In this document: positions 6,677-9,350 of the stretch, one piece after another | How the letters are laid out: every line of letters starts with the position of its first letter | Numbering within the stretch: the first letter of the stretch is position 1 | Origin: Brevundimonas sp. | GTDB taxonomy: Bacteria; Pseudomonadota; Alphaproteobacteria; Caulobacterales; Caulobacteraceae | Reading direction: 5' to 3' | DNA: 9,350 nt | Assembly: GCF_031082345.1 (NCBI RefSeq) | Contig: NZ_JAVHLH010000094.1 | Location: forward strand, 1 to 9,350 | Translations under genes and position numbers: made by a program | The notes under the pieces: model-generated | Database searches by the model: none | Told to the model about the DNA's origin: nothing | What the model saw: only the letters and a program-made list of their open reading frames with translations

Positions 6677-7024
6677 TCAGACCGAGCGCCCCAACACCTG
6701 ATCCAGTTCGGCTCTGACCGTTTCCATGAACGAGTCAGGCAGGCGACCCAGCGGCTCCATACGGCCATCTTCCACCGTCGCGATCTTGCTCGTCCGGATG
6801 AGAGAGGGTGCAGGCAATCCCGCCTCGGCGTATCGGCGCCCCAAGGCCACGTCTCCCGGCCAACGTCGGTGCTCGGCGCTCGTTATCATCAGGACCCAAT
6901 AGAGCCGCCCGTCTCCGCCCAAAGGCGTCGCGGAAACCACCAGTGCGGGCCGGCGCTGCCTGACATCCCGGTCTGTGTAGGGGAAGGGGACCTTGACGAT
7001 ATCGCCTACGCTAAAGTTCCCCAT
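6677..7024 (-). CDS. MazF/PemK-family toxin (predicted endoribonuclease)
   Basis: This is a 115-residue protein. MazF/PemK toxins are SH3-like endoribonucleases that cut mRNA and are neutralised by a co-expressed antitoxin. Family signatures are visible in order: VGDIVKVPFPYTD (residues 6-18), RRPALVVS (24-31, with the conserved Arg-Pro), LMITSA (45-50, with the conserved Thr48) and PSLIRTSKIATVE (73-85), then a C-terminal helix. The frame is open to an ATG at 7078, but that would lie deep within the antitoxin gene. The ATG at 7024 gives the normal N-terminus and overlaps the end of the antitoxin gene by 14 bases, the usual coupled arrangement. The stop codon is three bases from that of the convergent phosphatase gene. 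The catalytic residues appear intact, so the toxin is probably active. Confidence 0.87.
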   Translation of the reverse strand: MGNFSVGDIVKVPFPYTDRDVRQRRPALVVSATPLGGDGRLYWVLMITSAEHRRWPGDVALGRRYAEAGLPAPSLIRTSKIATVEDGRMEPLGRLPDSFMETVRAELDQVLGRSV

Positions 7025-7226
7025 ACGCTCGCCGGTCGGCCTCGCTGTCCCATTCCTCGAACGTGGCGAAAGGATCATCCTGCACGCCGCCCCGCGCCTT
7101 CGTCAGCGTGACCTGGCCATCGCGGATCTCATAGGCCAGCTCATCGCCCTCACGGAGGCCCAAAGCGTTACGGACGGCTTGTGGAACTGTCGTCTGCGCC
7201 TTGCTGGTGATGCGGCTCGTGATCAT
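7011..7226 (-). CDS. AbrB/MazE/SpoVT-type antitoxin
   Basis: This is a 71-residue protein. Residues 3-45 (SRITSKAQTTVPQAVRNALGLREGDELAYEIRDGQVTLTKA) form the swapped-hairpin AbrB DNA-binding domain with the typical QxTVPxxVRxxLGLxxGD pattern. Residues 50-71 (DDPFATFEEWDSEADRRAYGEL) are an acidic, aromatic-rich tail of the kind that wraps and inhibits MazF-like toxins. It precedes the toxin and overlaps it by 14 bases. Its ATG is one base beyond a perfect 21-bp palindrome that is the likely operator for its own repression. The only purine-rich ribosome-binding-like sequence (AAGGA in the palindrome) is 12 to 13 bases away, further than usual. Confidence 0.88.
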   Translation of the reverse strand: MITSRITSKAQTTVPQAVRNALGLREGDELAYEIRDGQVTLTKARGGVQDDPFATFEEWDSEADRRAYGEL

Positions 7227-7227
7227 T

Positions 7228-7248
7228 CGGTAAGGATAATCCTTACCG
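7228..7248. promoter_or_regulatory. perfect 21-bp palindrome, predicted operator of the toxin-antitoxin operon
   Basis: The plus strand reads CGGTAAGGAT, a central A at 7238, then ATCCTTACCG: ten perfectly matched bases on each side. It fills almost the whole gap between the parE stop (7250) and the antitoxin ATG (7226). AbrB/MazE-type antitoxins bind such palindromes to repress their own operon. It could also form an RNA hairpin at the end of parE mRNA, but no T-tract follows it on the minus strand, so a classical terminator is not supported. Confidence 0.75.
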
Positions 7249-7249
7249 C

Positions 7250-7260
<11 letters not shown>
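7233..7260 (-). promoter_or_regulatory. predicted promoter of the toxin-antitoxin operon, overlapping the end of parE
   Basis: On the minus strand TTGACG (7260-7255) and TATCCT (7238-7233) are separated by 16 bases. They match the -35 consensus TTGACA at 5/6 and the -10 consensus TATAAT at 4/6. The -35 lies within the last sense codons of parE (Leu-Asp-Val), and the -10 lies within the palindrome, so repressor binding would block polymerase. A start about seven bases past the -10 falls on or beside the antitoxin ATG, predicting a leaderless or nearly leaderless transcript. Confidence 0.5.

Positions 7261-9350
<2,090 letters not shown>

Noticed and set aside
6665..6685. Bidirectional terminator between the convergent phosphatase and toxin genes
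   Set aside because: Only a 4-base CTGA/TCAG stem is present, with no T-tract on either strand.
7025..7078. Upstream ATG that would add 18 residues to the toxin
   Set aside because: The extra residues overlap the antitoxin tail and do not resemble the family. The 7024 start gives the usual MazF N-terminus and the usual short overlap.
7228..7248. Intrinsic terminator for parE
   Set aside because: The palindrome could form a hairpin, but no T-run follows on the minus strand. Its position at the antitoxin promoter suits an operator better.

Overview
This 9.35-kb window is GC-rich chromosomal DNA that looks like an alphaproteobacterium of the Caulobacterales (Caulobacter/Brevundimonas type). 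The main pointers are the ParE-type topoisomerase IV subunit with a Pro/Ala-rich N-terminal leader containing SLFDD, the large autotransporter, and the codon use. The genus is inferred from protein character only; no database search was possible.

Layout, left to right. A tRNA-Val(TAC) on the minus strand (49-125) lies 11 bases beyond the stop codon of a 1102-residue autotransporter (137-3445, minus), whose passenger carries three islands of Asp-rich, calcium-binding thrombospondin-type-3-like repeats. A 198-base divergent intergenic region (3446-3643) follows. It holds an inverted repeat, a possible promoter for the autotransporter and, next to the other gene, three 11-bp-spaced TATC direct repeats. 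On the plus strand come a two-TM SPFH/Band-7 membrane protein (3644-4534), a 60-residue Arc-like ribbon-helix-helix protein one base later (4536-4718), a GT4 glycosyltransferase (4750-6102) and a secreted histidine phosphatase (6158-6673). Convergent to these is a minus-strand block: a MazF/PemK-type toxin (6677-7024), its AbrB/MazE-type antitoxin (7011-7226), and parE (7250 to beyond the right edge, 5' end missing).

How the parts work together. The SPFH gene and its Arc-like partner look like a self-contained, translationally coupled unit whose promoter carries a helically phased operator. I infer that the small protein represses its own operon and that the SPFH protein is the effector. The toxin-antitoxin pair is inserted directly behind parE. 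The 23 bases between parE and the antitoxin are almost entirely a perfect 21-bp palindrome that overlaps a predicted promoter, whose -35 box lies in the last codons of parE. The glycosyltransferase and the periplasmic phosphatase may act on envelope glycans or lipids, but their substrates cannot be read from sequence.

No rRNA, CRISPR array, insertion sequence or convincing intrinsic terminator was seen. No gene-free stretch exceeds 200 bases. The best candidates for a less-described system are the SPFH/Arc-like operon with its TATC array and the compact, probably leaderless, toxin-antitoxin promoter.
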